64,000 nt of DNA from Polaribacter sp. BM10 (GTDB lineage Bacteria > Bacteroidota > Bacteroidia > Flavobacteriales > Flavobacteriaceae): the NCBI RefSeq assembly GCF_002005425.1, contig NZ_CP019704.1, positions 620,001 to 684,000 on the forward strand, read 5' to 3'. The translations under genes and the position numbers were made by a program. Every line of letters begins with the position of its first letter. Position 1 is the stretch's first letter. Under the pieces are notes generated by a model. It was given only the letters and a program-made list of their open reading frames with translations. It had not been told where the DNA came from and did no database searches. Below are positions 8,488 through 17,637 of this stretch, piece by piece.

Positions 8488-9847
8488 TACATTCAGTTTT
8501 TTAGTTGCATTTCTATTACTCGGTACTATTTATGCGCAAAAATTCGATAAAAAGTATACAGAAACTTTTACCGTAAATAAAGATGTACAATTAGACATTA
8601 ATGCATCTAATTCTACAATAAACGTAACTACTTGGAATAAAAATGAAGTTTCTATAATTGCAACTATAGAAGTAGAAGGAATTTCTAAGGAAAAAGCAGA
8701 AGAATACTTTAAAAAATGGAATTTTGAAGCACTCGGAAACAAGAGAAAAGTAAGTGTTGTCTCGAATTCAGGTAAATCTTTAGGCTTAAATAATATTGTC
8801 TTTTTTGAAAACATGGATATAAATATTTCTGATATTAATATTGCTGATATCAAAATACCAGAAATTGAAGATATTGAAATTCCAGAAATGGACTTCGATT
8901 TTGACTTTGACTTTGATTCTTTAGAGGATATTGAAAAAAGAATGATAAGAGAAAATAAATACTCTTTCGAATATCATAATGATAACGAACACATCATTAT
9001 TAAATCTAAAAAAGAATGGGAAGAATTCAAAAAAACAAAACGATTTAAAGAAATTGAAGAAGAACTTAACAACTCTGGCAAAAGAATTAAAGCTGAATTA
9101 AGAAATTCTAAAAATCATTTAAAAAACATCGATAAGCAAAAGTTAAAAGAAGCTTTAAATGAGGCTAAACTCCAAATCAAAAATATTGATAAAGAACAAA
9201 TTAAACAAGGTTTGTTAAAAGCACAAGAAAGTTTAAAAAACATGAAATTTAATTTCAATTTTAATGCTGATGAGAAAGAAGTAAATGGTAAAAATGTAAA
9301 AATTAAAAAAACGATAGAAATAAAAGTACCCAAAGCCGCTACTTTTAAATTAAATACTCGTCATTGTAAAGTAAATTTACCTAACTCAGTTGCTTCTGGT
9401 AGCTTAAAATATGGTACTTTCAATGCAAATAACTTAATAGGAGGTAAGCTAAATATAGATTCATCACCGGTTAACATAAACAGTTTAAACGCTTGTACTT
9501 TATTTTTAAACAATGTAACCGATGCAAAAATAGCATCGGTTACAAATACTAATATTTTTAATAATTTTTCGAAATTAGAAATCGATAAAATCAATAAAAA
9601 AGTCTCAGTAACAGATAAATTTGGCGAGATTACTATTAAAGGTTTTGATGCAAATTTCGAAGAGTTTGTTTTAGATTTAAGTAACTCAGAAGCAATCTTA
9701 AACTTTGGGAATGTGCACTCTAGATATAAATATCAAGTAAATAAGGTCAATTTGAAAAACGATAGGGTAAAATATTTTAAAAATGATGCAACAACTAATA
9801 ACATGTTAAAAGTAAATGGGCAATTTAGTACTATTACAATCAAGTAA
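8468..9847 (+). CDS. secreted DUF4097-like adhesin protein of the ECF operon
   Basis: A 459-residue exported protein with signal peptide (1-22, ends TIYAQ). It has two beta-rich parts (about 25-100 and 280-459) of the repetitive-strand kind seen in DUF4097 putative adhesins (LDINASNSTINVTTWNKNEV; ITIKGFDANFEEFVLDLSNS). They are separated by a charged helical linker (about 150-260) rich in Lys and Glu. An alternating acidic-aromatic stretch, MDFDFDFDFDSLEDIE, lies at about 140-155. It overlaps the anti-sigma gene by 20 bp. It is probably an envelope output or sensor of the sigma system; the family assignment is tentative. Confidence 0.65.
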   Translation: MKIKLYNTFSFLVAFLLLGTIYAQKFDKKYTETFTVNKDVQLDINASNSTINVTTWNKNEVSIIATIEVEGISKEKAEEYFKKWNFEALGNKRKVSVVSNSGKSLGLNNIVFFENMDINISDINIADIKIPEIEDIEIPEMDFDFDFDFDSLEDIEKRMIRENKYSFEYHNDNEHIIIKSKKEWEEFKKTKRFKEIEEELNNSGKRIKAELRNSKNHLKNIDKQKLKEALNEAKLQIKNIDKEQIKQGLLKAQESLKNMKFNFNFNADEKEVNGKNVKIKKTIEIKVPKAATFKLNTRHCKVNLPNSVASGSLKYGTFNANNLIGGKLNIDSSPVNINSLNACTLFLNNVTDAKIASVTNTNIFNNFSKLEIDKINKKVSVTDKFGEITIKGFDANFEEFVLDLSNSEAILNFGNVHSRYKYQVNKVNLKNDRVKYFKNDATTNNMLKVNGQFSTITIK

Positions 9848-9946
9848 AATTAGAAACACATAATTAAGTAAACTTCACTCAAATTCCATTTCTCTATTCT
9901 TAATAAAGTGCCTATCTTTATCCGCTGTAATTAGTCACTTTTTTTA

Positions 9947-11425
9947 ATGGAACTCTACAAAGAAAATCAATTGAAAGTATACAATTCTCTTACTAAAAAG
10001 AAAGAGGATTTTAAATCGATAACAGAAGGTTACGTAGGCATGTATGTCTGCGGACCAACCGTGTATAGCAACGCCCACTTAGGTAACGTAAGAACCTTTA
10101 TGTTTTTTGATGTGGTGTATAGATATTTTTTACACTTAGGTTATAAAGTACGTTATGTACGTAATATAACCGATGCTGGTCATTTAGAAAATGACGCAGA
10201 TGAAGGTGAAGATAAAATTGCTGTAAAAGCACGTTTAGAACAAATAGAACCTATGGAAGTTGTACAGCGTTACACTGTAGATTTTCATGATGTTTTAAAA
10301 AATTACAACTTTTTACCACCAAGTATAGAGCCAACTGCAACAGGGCACATTGTAGAGCAAATAGAAATGATTAAAGAAATCATAGAAAAAGGATTTGCGT
10401 ATGAGGTTAATGGTTCTGTATATTTTGATGTACACGAATACAATAAAAAAGAAAATTACGGAATTTTATCTGGTAGAAAAGTAGAAGATCTATTAAATAA
10501 TACAAGAACTTTAGACGGACAATCAGACAAGAAAAATCCACAAGATTTTGCACTTTGGAAAAAAGCTGATGAAAAACATATTATGCGTTGGCCTTCTCCT
10601 TGGTCTGATGGTTTTCCTGGTTGGCATTTAGAGTGTTCTGTGATGAGTACAAAGTATTTAGGAGAAAATTTTGACATTCACGGTGGCGGAATGGATTTAA
10701 AATTCCCACATCACGAATGTGAAATTGCACAATCTCAAACATGTAGTGGTGTAACCCCTGTTAATTATTGGATGCACACAAATATGCTTTTATTAAATAG
10801 CCAAAGAATGTCTAAATCTACGGGTAATTTTATTCTTCCGAATGAAATTTTATCAGGAGAGAACGATATTTTACCAAAAGCATTTTCTGCAAGTGTTGTT
10901 CGTTTTTTTAACATGCAAGCAAATTACAGAAGTATTTTAGATTTTTCTGGCGAAGCTTTAGAAGCTTCGGAAAAAGGACATGCTAAATTAATGGAGGCCG
11001 TTACTTTTTTAAATAAAATAGAAGCTAAAAAAACATCTACTTTTAATGTTGATTCTTGGAAAAAAGATTGCTACGCAGCCATGAATGATGATTTTAATAC
11101 ACCAATTTTAATTTCACATTTATTTGAAGCTGTAAAAGTGATCAATCAAATTAAAGAAAATAAAGCAAGTTTAACTGCGGATGATTTAGCAACATTTACA
11201 TCAACTATAAATGCATTTGTTTTTGATGTTTTAGGATTGATGAATGAAAATTCACAAGACAGTTCAGAAAAAATAAATGGTGTTGTAGAGTTGCTTATAA
11301 AATTAAGAAAAGAAGCAAGAGAAAATAAAGATTGGGCATTATCAGATCAAATTAGAGATGAATTAATTGCATTAGGAATTCAATTAAAAGACGGTAAAGA
11401 TGGTACAACTTTTAGTTTAAATTAA
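9947..11425 (+). CDS. cysS: cysteinyl-tRNA synthetase
   Basis: A 492-residue class I aminoacyl-tRNA synthetase that charges tRNA-Cys. The zinc ligands are recognisable: Cys35 in MYVCGPTVY, Cys in WHLECSVM, and His/Cys in [10 protein letters not shown]. The HIGH-type motif is AHLGN and the KMSKS motif is RMSKSTGNF. The C-terminal DALR-like helical domain runs from about 345. Length is normal for the family (about 460-500). It begins a rightward run with yidD and lgt. Confidence 0.97.
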   Translation: MELYKENQLKVYNSLTKKKEDFKSITEGYVGMYVCGPTVYSNAHLGNVRTFMFFDVVYRYFLHLGYKVRYVRNITDAGHLENDADEGEDKIAVKARLEQIEPMEVVQRYTVDFHDVLKNYNFLPPSIEPTATGHIVEQIEMIKEIIEKGFAYEVNGSVYFDVHEYNKKENYGILSGRKVEDLLNNTRTLDGQSDKKNPQDFALWKKADEKHIMRWPSPWSDGFPGWHLECSVMSTKYLGENFDIHGGGMDLKFPHHECEIAQSQTCSGVTPVNYWMHTNMLLLNSQRMSKSTGNFILPNEILSGENDILPKAFSASVVRFFNMQANYRSILDFSGEALEASEKGHAKLMEAVTFLNKIEAKKTSTFNVDSWKKDCYAAMNDDFNTPILISHLFEAVKVINQIKENKASLTADDLATFTSTINAFVFDVLGLMNENSQDSSEKINGVVELLIKLRKEARENKDWALSDQIRDELIALGIQLKDGKDGTTFSLN

Positions 11426-11475
11426 TTTTTTTAGATTTTGGTTTGTAGAATTAAAGTGCTTTTTAAAATTTAATA

Positions 11476-11709
11476 TTGAAAAAAATCCTTTCATATCCAT
11501 TTATTCTTTTAGTTCGTTTTTATCAAACGGCTATTTCTCCATTTACACCAGCAACATGTAGATATAGTCCAACGTGTTCACATTATACAATAGAAGCGTT
11601 GCAAAAACATGGGTTGTTTTCTGGTGGTTGGTTAGCTTTAAAAAGAATATTTAGTTGCCATCCTTGGGGCGGTAGTGGTTATGATCCTGTGCCAGAAAAG
11701 AAAGAATAA
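11476..11709 (+). CDS. yidD: membrane protein insertion efficiency factor YidD
   Basis: A 77-residue protein matching the YidD family along its length: an N-terminal amphipathic helix ([12 protein letters not shown]), then [15 protein letters not shown], a central HG, and [13 protein letters not shown]. YidD assists YidC-dependent membrane protein insertion at the inner face of the membrane. The start is TTG at 11476: no ATG fits, and the conserved N terminus begins right after it. It is 50 bp downstream of cysS. Confidence 0.93.
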   Translation: MKKILSYPFILLVRFYQTAISPFTPATCRYSPTCSHYTIEALQKHGLFSGGWLALKRIFSCHPWGGSGYDPVPEKKE

Positions 11710-11770
11710 CAATTAATTTATTTAAAACAGCGATTGCTTTATTACTTTCGCACTTAGAAAAAATAAAAAT

Positions 11771-12604
11771 ATGAGTTTTTTAGCAATAGAATGGAATCCG
11801 TCTATAGGAATAGATTTAGGTTTTTTTACAGTTCGTTGGTATAGTTTAATGTTTGTAGCAGCATTTTTACTAGGCTTGCGTTTTATGAAAAAAATTTATA
11901 TCGAAGACAAAATTCCTGTAGAAAAAATGGATCCATTGTTTATGTATGTTTTTCTATCGATGTTAATAGGAATGCGTTTAGGAGACGTTTTCTTTTACAG
12001 TTGGGATTATTATCAGCATAATTTATTAGAAATATTTTTACCATTTAAAAAATCTGCAGAAGGATGGAAGTTTACCGGTTTTACAGGTTTTGCTAGTCAT
12101 GGTGCTGCCATTGGTATTCCAATTGCGATGTATTTTTATGCAAAAAAACATTTACAAAAACCTTGGTTGTTTATTTTAGATAGATTGGCAATAATGGTTG
12201 CTTTAGCAGGATTTTTTATTCGTTTTGGTAACTTTTTTAATTCCGAGATTTATGGAAAAGAAACAGGAAGTAATTTTGGTGTAATTTTTAAAGCAGCAGG
12301 AGAAACTGCACCAAGACATCCTACCCAATTATACGAAGCTTTTAGTTATTTAGCACTATTTTTTGTGATGTGGTATTTGTACTGGAAAACTGATAAAAAA
12401 GAACAAACAGGATTTTTATTTGGTTTGTTTATGGTTGTTTTATGGTCTTTAAGATTTATAATAGAGTTTTTAAAAGAACCACAAGTTCAACAAAGAGGAG
12501 AAGAATGGATATTTAGTCCTTTAAATACAGGACAAGTTTTAAGTATACCTTTGGTTTTAATAGGTGTTTGGCTAATGTTTAGAAAATCTAAAACTAAAGC
12601 TTAA
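11771..12604 (+). CDS. lgt: prolipoprotein diacylglyceryl transferase
   Basis: A 277-residue polytopic enzyme that transfers diacylglycerol from phosphatidylglycerol to the lipobox Cys of prolipoproteins, the first step of lipoprotein maturation. It has seven hydrophobic segments. The Lgt signature appears as FIRFGNFFNSEIYG, and a second conserved motif is RHPTQLYEAF. The many lipoproteins in this window would be substrates. It ends 8 bp before the next small membrane protein gene, so the two are likely co-transcribed. Confidence 0.96.
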   Translation: MSFLAIEWNPSIGIDLGFFTVRWYSLMFVAAFLLGLRFMKKIYIEDKIPVEKMDPLFMYVFLSMLIGMRLGDVFFYSWDYYQHNLLEIFLPFKKSAEGWKFTGFTGFASHGAAIGIPIAMYFYAKKHLQKPWLFILDRLAIMVALAGFFIRFGNFFNSEIYGKETGSNFGVIFKAAGETAPRHPTQLYEAFSYLALFFVMWYLYWKTDKKEQTGFLFGLFMVVLWSLRFIIEFLKEPQVQQRGEEWIFSPLNTGQVLSIPLVLIGVWLMFRKSKTKA

Positions 12605-12612
12605 TTGTTTTT

Positions 12613-12924
12613 ATGGAGAAATTAAAAAAACGTTGGAATATAGAAAGTAACTGGTCTGTAGTTGCTATTTTTATTGTTTTTGCAATAAACGGTTCTTTTG
12701 CCGCTTGGGTTGCAAAACCAATTACTGCTTTTTTAGGATTGGACAGAGAAACAATATCAGGTTTTATATACTGGCCATTAAGAATATTACTTATTTTTCC
12801 GGTTTACCAATTAACGTTACCAATAACTGGTTGGATTTTTGGGCAATTTAAATTCTTTTGGGCTTTCGAAAAAAAGTTTTTAAGTAGATTAGGTTTAGGA
12901 TTTTTATTTAAAAAAGAAGATTAA
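12613..12924 (+). CDS. small membrane protein (DUF6787-like)
   Basis: A 103-residue protein with two or three hydrophobic helices (about 15-38, 50-68, 70-88) and a basic C terminus. It resembles the short flavobacterial protein usually found right after lgt (DUF6787 type), but I assign that from memory of the pattern. Possible roles include assisting Lgt; there is no direct evidence. Its stop overlaps the stop of the convergent 88-residue gene. Confidence 0.65.
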   Translation: MEKLKKRWNIESNWSVVAIFIVFAINGSFAAWVAKPITAFLGLDRETISGFIYWPLRILLIFPVYQLTLPITGWIFGQFKFFWAFEKKFLSRLGLGFLFKKED

Positions 12925-13187
12925 TTTTCTATTAAGTCTTCATTTTTTCTCTTATTTATAATGTAACTATAAACCCACATAATGGTAAAAGTTGGTATTA
13001 TATCTAAAGGTAAAATCTCTTCTAAAAAAGAAACTATACCGGCAACTTTACCTTCTTTACCTTTGTACATCTTAGTCATTATATAACCAGATATTGGCGC
13101 CCAAAGAAAATCTAAAAAAGGTACTGGTATTAAGCCAAAAGCATCTAATGCAATACTTGCTATTAATTTTTTGTATTTATTATTCAT
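12921..13187 (-). CDS. small membrane protein of unknown function
   Basis: An 88-residue protein with hydrophobic stretches at about 8-38 (ASIALDAFGLIPVPFLDFLWAP) and 58-77 (LDIIPTFTIMWVYSYII). The Gly/Pro-rich ALDAFGLIPVPFLD segment looks conserved-membrane-protein-like, but I know no function. It faces the lgt cluster and stands alone on its strand. Confidence 0.6.
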   Translation of the reverse strand: MNNKYKKLIASIALDAFGLIPVPFLDFLWAPISGYIMTKMYKGKEGKVAGIVSFLEEILPLDIIPTFTIMWVYSYIINKRKNEDLIEN

Positions 13188-13270
13188 ATTTAATATCTAT
13201 TCAAAATTCCTGCCAAAAAATAATTATTATATTTAAAAGGCGTTAGTTTAATTTTAAAATACATTTTAAA

Positions 13271-13900
13271 GTGAAATTTAATCAATTTAAAGCAAATATA
13301 AACTCTTTTAAAACAAGCAAATTAGGTGGTTTAGATGCTCAGTTTAAATTAGCGCCAGAACTTAGGTTAAGATATGATGCAGATAAAATAAAAGCGAGTA
13401 ATCCAAAAAAAGCTGCAGTTTTGGCATTATTTTACCCTAATGAAAATAATGAAACCACATTTATTTTAACAGAAAGAGCTAGTTATAAAGGCACACATTC
13501 TGCACAAATAAGTTTTCCTGGTGGTAAAATTGATATTTCTGATAAAAATTTAGAAGCTACAGCTGTAAGAGAAGCAAATGAAGAGATTGGTATAAAAACA
13601 GAATCGGTAGAAATTATAAGAGAACTTACAGATGTTTACATTCCGCCAAGTAACTTTTTAGCAACACCATTTATAGGTTATCTATCCGAAAGGCCAAAAT
13701 TTATTACAAATTACGAAGTAGAAACTACCATAGAGGTTTTATTAGAAGATTTATTAAATGATACATCGCTAACAACGGTCAATTTAAGTACCTCATATAT
13801 GAAAAATACAGATGTACCTTGCTTTAAACTAAATGGTTATGTTGTTTGGGGTGCAACAGCAATGATGTTGTCAGAAATTAAAGAACTTTTAAAACAATAA
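13271..13900 (+). CDS. Nudix hydrolase, CoA pyrophosphatase type
   Basis: A 209-residue Nudix protein. The Nudix box is extended as in coenzyme A diphosphatases: THSAQISFPGGKID, then DKNLEATAVREANEEIG (about 83-113), with FILTERA before it. The family cleaves CoA and derivatives to phosphopantetheine and 3',5'-ADP. The start is GTG at 13271: no upstream ATG is in frame and the N terminus aligns with the family length. The next gene follows 57 bp later, with a TAAATTTG box at 13919-13926. Confidence 0.88.
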   Translation: MKFNQFKANINSFKTSKLGGLDAQFKLAPELRLRYDADKIKASNPKKAAVLALFYPNENNETTFILTERASYKGTHSAQISFPGGKIDISDKNLEATAVREANEEIGIKTESVEIIRELTDVYIPPSNFLATPFIGYLSERPKFITNYEVETTIEVLLEDLLNDTSLTTVNLSTSYMKNTDVPCFKLNGYVVWGATAMMLSEIKELLKQ

Positions 13901-13957
13901 GGTTTGTAAATTGTTTTGTAAATTTGCAGTTAACCAAGTATTAAAAATTAATCTATA

Positions 13958-14773
13958 ATGCCTTTATTTAAAAGAAATCCTTTTGGTCATATTTTGTTTT
14001 TAAAAAAAATGATTATTAGAATTTTTGGTGTAATTTCTCATGGAAGATATCGTAAGTTTAATAATTTACAAATTGAAGGATCTGAAATATTAAGAAATTT
14101 ACCTGATAGAAATGTTTTATTTATTTCGAACCATCAAACGTATTTTGCAGATGTTGCTGCAATGTTTCATGTTTTTAATGCTGCCTTAAAAGGTAGAGAT
14201 GATTCGATTAAAAATGTAGGTTACATTTGGAATCCGAAGTTAAATATTTATTTTGTTGCTGCCGGAGAAACTATGAAATCTGGTATTTTACCTAAATTAT
14301 TTGCTTATGCCGGCTCTGTTTCTATTGATAGAACATGGCGAAGTGCTGGTAAAAATGTAAACAGGCAAGTAAAAAACTCTGATATTTCTAATATTCAGAA
14401 AGCCATTAAAGATGGTTGGGTTATAACATTTCCTCAAGGAACAACAACTCCTTTTAAACCAATTAGAAGAGGAACAGCACATATTATTAAAACTTGTAAA
14501 CCAGTAGTTGTACCTATTGTTATTGATGGTTTTAGACGTTCTTTTGATAAAAAAGGTTTGTCTATAAAAAAGCGAAATGTTTTACAATCTATGGTTATTA
14601 AAGAGCCTTTAGATATTGATTATGACAACGAAACAGTTGCAGAAATTGTAACTAAAATTGAATATGCGATCGAACAACATCCTTCATTTTTAAAAGTTTT
14701 AACTGTAGAGCAGATAGAACAATTAACAAAGGAAGAAGAAGAGTTAAATAAGCAAAGAGAGTTTTGGTCTTAA
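13958..14773 (+). CDS. lysophospholipid (1-acylglycerol-3-phosphate) acyltransferase-like protein
   Basis: A 271-residue PlsC-superfamily protein. The catalytic motif reads NHQTYFAD (about 54-61), so His and Asp are separated by five residues and not the usual four. The acceptor-binding motif is FPQGTTTPFKP, where PlsC has FPEGTRS. A conserved VPIVIDGF follows, and the C terminus is charged. The altered motifs suggest an acyl acceptor other than plain lysophosphatidate, such as an aminolipid, but it could simply be a lineage variant. It is preceded by a -7-like box, TAAATTTG. Confidence 0.8.
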   Translation: MPLFKRNPFGHILFLKKMIIRIFGVISHGRYRKFNNLQIEGSEILRNLPDRNVLFISNHQTYFADVAAMFHVFNAALKGRDDSIKNVGYIWNPKLNIYFVAAGETMKSGILPKLFAYAGSVSIDRTWRSAGKNVNRQVKNSDISNIQKAIKDGWVITFPQGTTTPFKPIRRGTAHIIKTCKPVVVPIVIDGFRRSFDKKGLSIKKRNVLQSMVIKEPLDIDYDNETVAEIVTKIEYAIEQHPSFLKVLTVEQIEQLTKEEEELNKQREFWS

Positions 14774-14776
14774 AAA

Positions 14777-15331
14777 TTAAGGCCTTCTTTTTCTTTTTAA
14801 TTCAAATAAAGTGTATTCAAAACCGATAAAGAAACTATATCGATATTTTAAATCATCGTATAAATATTCTAAATCTGTTCTCTGAGTTATTTGATTTAAT
14901 ACGCTTAATCTAAATCTGTCTCCTAAAAAGTATTCAAATTGTAAACTTGCAGATAAACTAAATAAATTTTTACCTGTTCGGTTGATAATACCAGCGCCAA
15001 TACTTGGGGTTACGTGAAAATTGTAATCATCTAAAACTTCCATAAAAGAAAATCCGCCAAAAGCGCCATATCGAGTATAAATGTCATCTAAAAGAGCTTG
15101 TTCAAACTCTAAACCGTACATAAAATATCCGTATTTTTTGTCTTGGGTTTCGTGTTTTAATCTAAAATTATAATTTAAAGTTCCTGCTCGGTTACCAAGT
15201 TCATCACCCCAAATAAGAAGTTTCATGTCTTGATGTAAAGAAAGATTTACAGAATTTTGTGCTTTTAATATTGAGCAACTAGCTATAGACATAGCTAAAA
15301 ATAGGATGGGGGTTATCTTTTTCAGAATCAT
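14777..15331 (-). CDS. exported beta-barrel-like envelope protein
   Basis: A 184-residue protein, started at the ATG at 15331 because this gives the signal peptide ILKKITPILFLAMSIASC...LKAQ; an in-frame ATG 42 bp upstream adds a sequence with no signal. It is unclear whether signal peptidase I cleaves after KAQ or the Cys in SIASC is lipidated. The mature part alternates polar and aromatic residues (YGYFMYGLEFEQ, SFFIGFEYTLF) like a small outer-membrane barrel of 8 strands. I recognise no family. It lies 54 bp after the aldo/keto reductase gene. Confidence 0.6.
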   Translation of the reverse strand: MILKKITPILFLAMSIASCSILKAQNSVNLSLHQDMKLLIWGDELGNRAGTLNYNFRLKHETQDKKYGYFMYGLEFEQALLDDIYTRYGAFGGFSFMEVLDDYNFHVTPSIGAGIINRTGKNLFSLSASLQFEYFLGDRFRLSVLNQITQRTDLEYLYDDLKYRYSFFIGFEYTLFELKRKRRP

Positions 15332-15385
15332 ATTTTTACTAAATGTGCAGATAAAGGTACTATTTTTTTTCAATTGGATTAAAAA

Positions 15386-16390
15386 TTATTTCATTTTTAA
15401 AATTATTTCAATTTGTTCTAATTCATCATTATCAAAAATGATGTTGTCTAAAGCTTTTAAACTATCAGAAATTTGAGAAGTTTTACTTGCTCCAATCAAT
15501 ACAGATGTAATTCTTTCATCTTTTAAAATCCAAGAAATAGCCATTTGCGCCAAATTTTGGTTTCTATTTATTGCAATTTCATTCAAAGCTTTAATCTTTG
15601 GTAAATTTTCTAAAACCATATCTGTTTTTAAATATCTGCCATCTTTTATAGCTCTAGAATCTTTTGGCAAACCATTAATATACTTATCAGTTAACATACC
15701 TTGTGCTAACGGAGAAAAACAAATGGTACCAACTTTAGATTCTTCTAATAAATTTAATAAACCATCTTCTACCCAACGGTCTAACAGACTATAACGTGGT
15801 TGATGTATTAAACAAGGTGTACCTAACTCTTTTAAAATTTCAAATGCTTTTTTTGCCTCTTTTGGTTTGTAATTAGATAAACCAACATACAAAGCTTTAC
15901 CCTGTTTAACCATTAAATCTAAGGCACCCATTGTTTCTTCTAAAGGCGTATTATAATCGGGTCTATGATGATAAAATATATCAACATAATCAAGATTTAA
16001 TCGTTGTAAACTTTGGTCTAAACTAGAAATTAAATATTTCTTTGAACCATTATTCCCGTACGGTCCTTCCCACATATCGTAACCTGCTTTAGATGAAATA
16101 ATCATTTCATCTCTATAGTTTTTAAAATCTTTTTTAAGGATTTTTGCGAAAGTAGTTTCTGCAGAACCGTATGGTGGACCATAATTATTAGCCAAATCAA
16201 AATGAGTAATTCCGTGGTCAAAAGCACATTTAATTAAATTTCTAGCATTTTTAAAATCGTCATTTTCTCCGAAATTATGCCATAAACCTAAAGAAATTTC
16301 CGGTAGTAATAATCCGCTATTTCCAGTTCTTCTATAATTCATTTTGTCATACCTTTCTTTAGAAGGAGCGTACTTTTGTTTTTTACTCAT
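15386..16390 (-). CDS. aldo/keto reductase (YghZ/MgrA-like)
   Basis: A 334-residue (beta/alpha)8 NADPH-dependent oxidoreductase. I start it at the ATG at 16390 (MSKKQKYAPS), which overlaps the MFS stop by 8 bp. Catalytic Asp and Tyr lie in DLANNYGPPYGSAE, Lys in ISSKAGYDMW and His in YHHRPD. C-terminal VLIGASKTSQI binds the cofactor phosphate. The motifs match the YghZ/MgrA subgroup, which reduces methylglyoxal and L-glyceraldehyde-3-phosphate. It is the third gene of the YdiJ-like/MFS/AKR set. Confidence 0.92.
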   Translation of the reverse strand: MSKKQKYAPSKERYDKMNYRRTGNSGLLLPEISLGLWHNFGENDDFKNARNLIKCAFDHGITHFDLANNYGPPYGSAETTFAKILKKDFKNYRDEMIISSKAGYDMWEGPYGNNGSKKYLISSLDQSLQRLNLDYVDIFYHHRPDYNTPLEETMGALDLMVKQGKALYVGLSNYKPKEAKKAFEILKELGTPCLIHQPRYSLLDRWVEDGLLNLLEESKVGTICFSPLAQGMLTDKYINGLPKDSRAIKDGRYLKTDMVLENLPKIKALNEIAINRNQNLAQMAISWILKDERITSVLIGASKTSQISDSLKALDNIIFDNDELEQIEIILKMK

Positions 16391-17633
16391 TTTGTATAGA
16401 TTTTCTAAATCCGAAAGCTGCAATTAAGCCTACAATAGGGATTATGGTAAATGTTAAAAATAAATTTTCATATTCATTAATTGTCGGATTTTCACCCAAC
16501 ATATAACCGTTAAAAAGAGACATAAAGATATCTGGTGTAAAACCAACTACAGATATAATACCTACTAAAGTACCTGTAAACTGTAAAGGCGTGTTGGTTT
16601 CTTCTATGATTGCAAAATATAAACCTCTTAGTGCATAAGTACCAAAAGCCATTAAAATAAAACTTGTAAAAGAAAATGCAATTATTTGGTTTTTAAAAGC
16701 ACCAGAACCTAATAGTAAAGAGCAGAAGATTAATAGTATAAAGCTAGGAATTAAAATTTTTGAAGGTATAAATTTATCAGCAACATACCCAATCGAAATT
16801 GCTGATAATGGTCTTAAAAACTGAATAAAAACAGCAAAATATGTAGCTTCTTGCAAACTGAAATTCCACACATCGTTTGCATAAGTTCCATAAACTCCTG
16901 TAAGTTTATAAGCACAATATGCACAAAAAATAATTAATGAATGATAAATTATTTTTTTCTGTTTTAGTAAAGAGAAAGCTTTTTTAAAATTGAATTTAGC
17001 TTCTGTATTTAAATTTTTAACATCATCTTTTGGTAAGAATTTCCAAACTAAAAAGGCAATTAAAAAAACAATACAGGTTATTGCACCAATTATGTATTGT
17101 AAAGTTTTCATTTTAGTTTCTTGGCTAATTTCAAGGGCATTTTTAGGAAAAAAGTAAGTAAGAATACTTGCGCCAAACAAAGCGATTGAAGCTGCAAAAA
17201 ATCCTCTACCACCATCTAATAATCCAAATGATAATCCTTGATTGTTTTTATTTCCCCATTGTCTAGTTGCTTTTATAAGCGATGCCCAGAATAATAATAT
17301 TGTAGAAACTCCCCAAAATGCATATAATATTTTTAAGCTATTTATAGATGGAATCAAAGTCATCCAAAATCCACCAAAAGCAGTTAAAATTAAAGATAGC
17401 GTAAGTAATTTTCTTGCTTGCCATTTGTCTGCTAGAAAGCCACCAATAAAATAAGAAATAACAGCTGTTAAGCCATATAATGATTGGGCTTCACCAATTT
17501 GAGCGTCAGAAATTAAAAAAACATCTCTAATAATTGGCTTAAAAACACGCATTAAGATAAACGGAAGTAAAAAAATAGCTTCGCCTGCAATAATTAGCGT
17601 AAGCATAGAAGCTATTTTATTTTTGTTTTGCAT
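16383..17633 (-). CDS. MFS transporter
   Basis: A 416-residue transporter with 12 predicted membrane helices. The loop 2-3 motif is GGFLADKWQARK (about 63-74), the typical MFS signature, repeated less well as GYVADKFIPSK. It resembles the YihN/organophosphate-anion branch in overall look. The substrate is unknown; being 4 bp after a D-2-hydroxyacid dehydrogenase-type gene, a hydroxycarboxylate or sugar-derived acid is a reasonable inference. It overlaps the aldo/keto reductase. Confidence 0.88.
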   Translation of the reverse strand: MQNKNKIASMLTLIIAGEAIFLLPFILMRVFKPIIRDVFLISDAQIGEAQSLYGLTAVISYFIGGFLADKWQARKLLTLSLILTAFGGFWMTLIPSINSLKILYAFWGVSTILLFWASLIKATRQWGNKNNQGLSFGLLDGGRGFFAASIALFGASILTYFFPKNALEISQETKMKTLQYIIGAITCIVFLIAFLVWKFLPKDDVKNLNTEAKFNFKKAFSLLKQKKIIYHSLIIFCAYCAYKLTGVYGTYANDVWNFSLQEATYFAVFIQFLRPLSAISIGYVADKFIPSKILIPSFILLIFCSLLLGSGAFKNQIIAFSFTSFILMAFGTYALRGLYFAIIEETNTPLQFTGTLVGIISVVGFTPDIFMSLFNGYMLGENPTINEYENLFLTFTIIPIVGLIAAFGFRKSIQNE

Positions 17634-17637
17634 TTTA

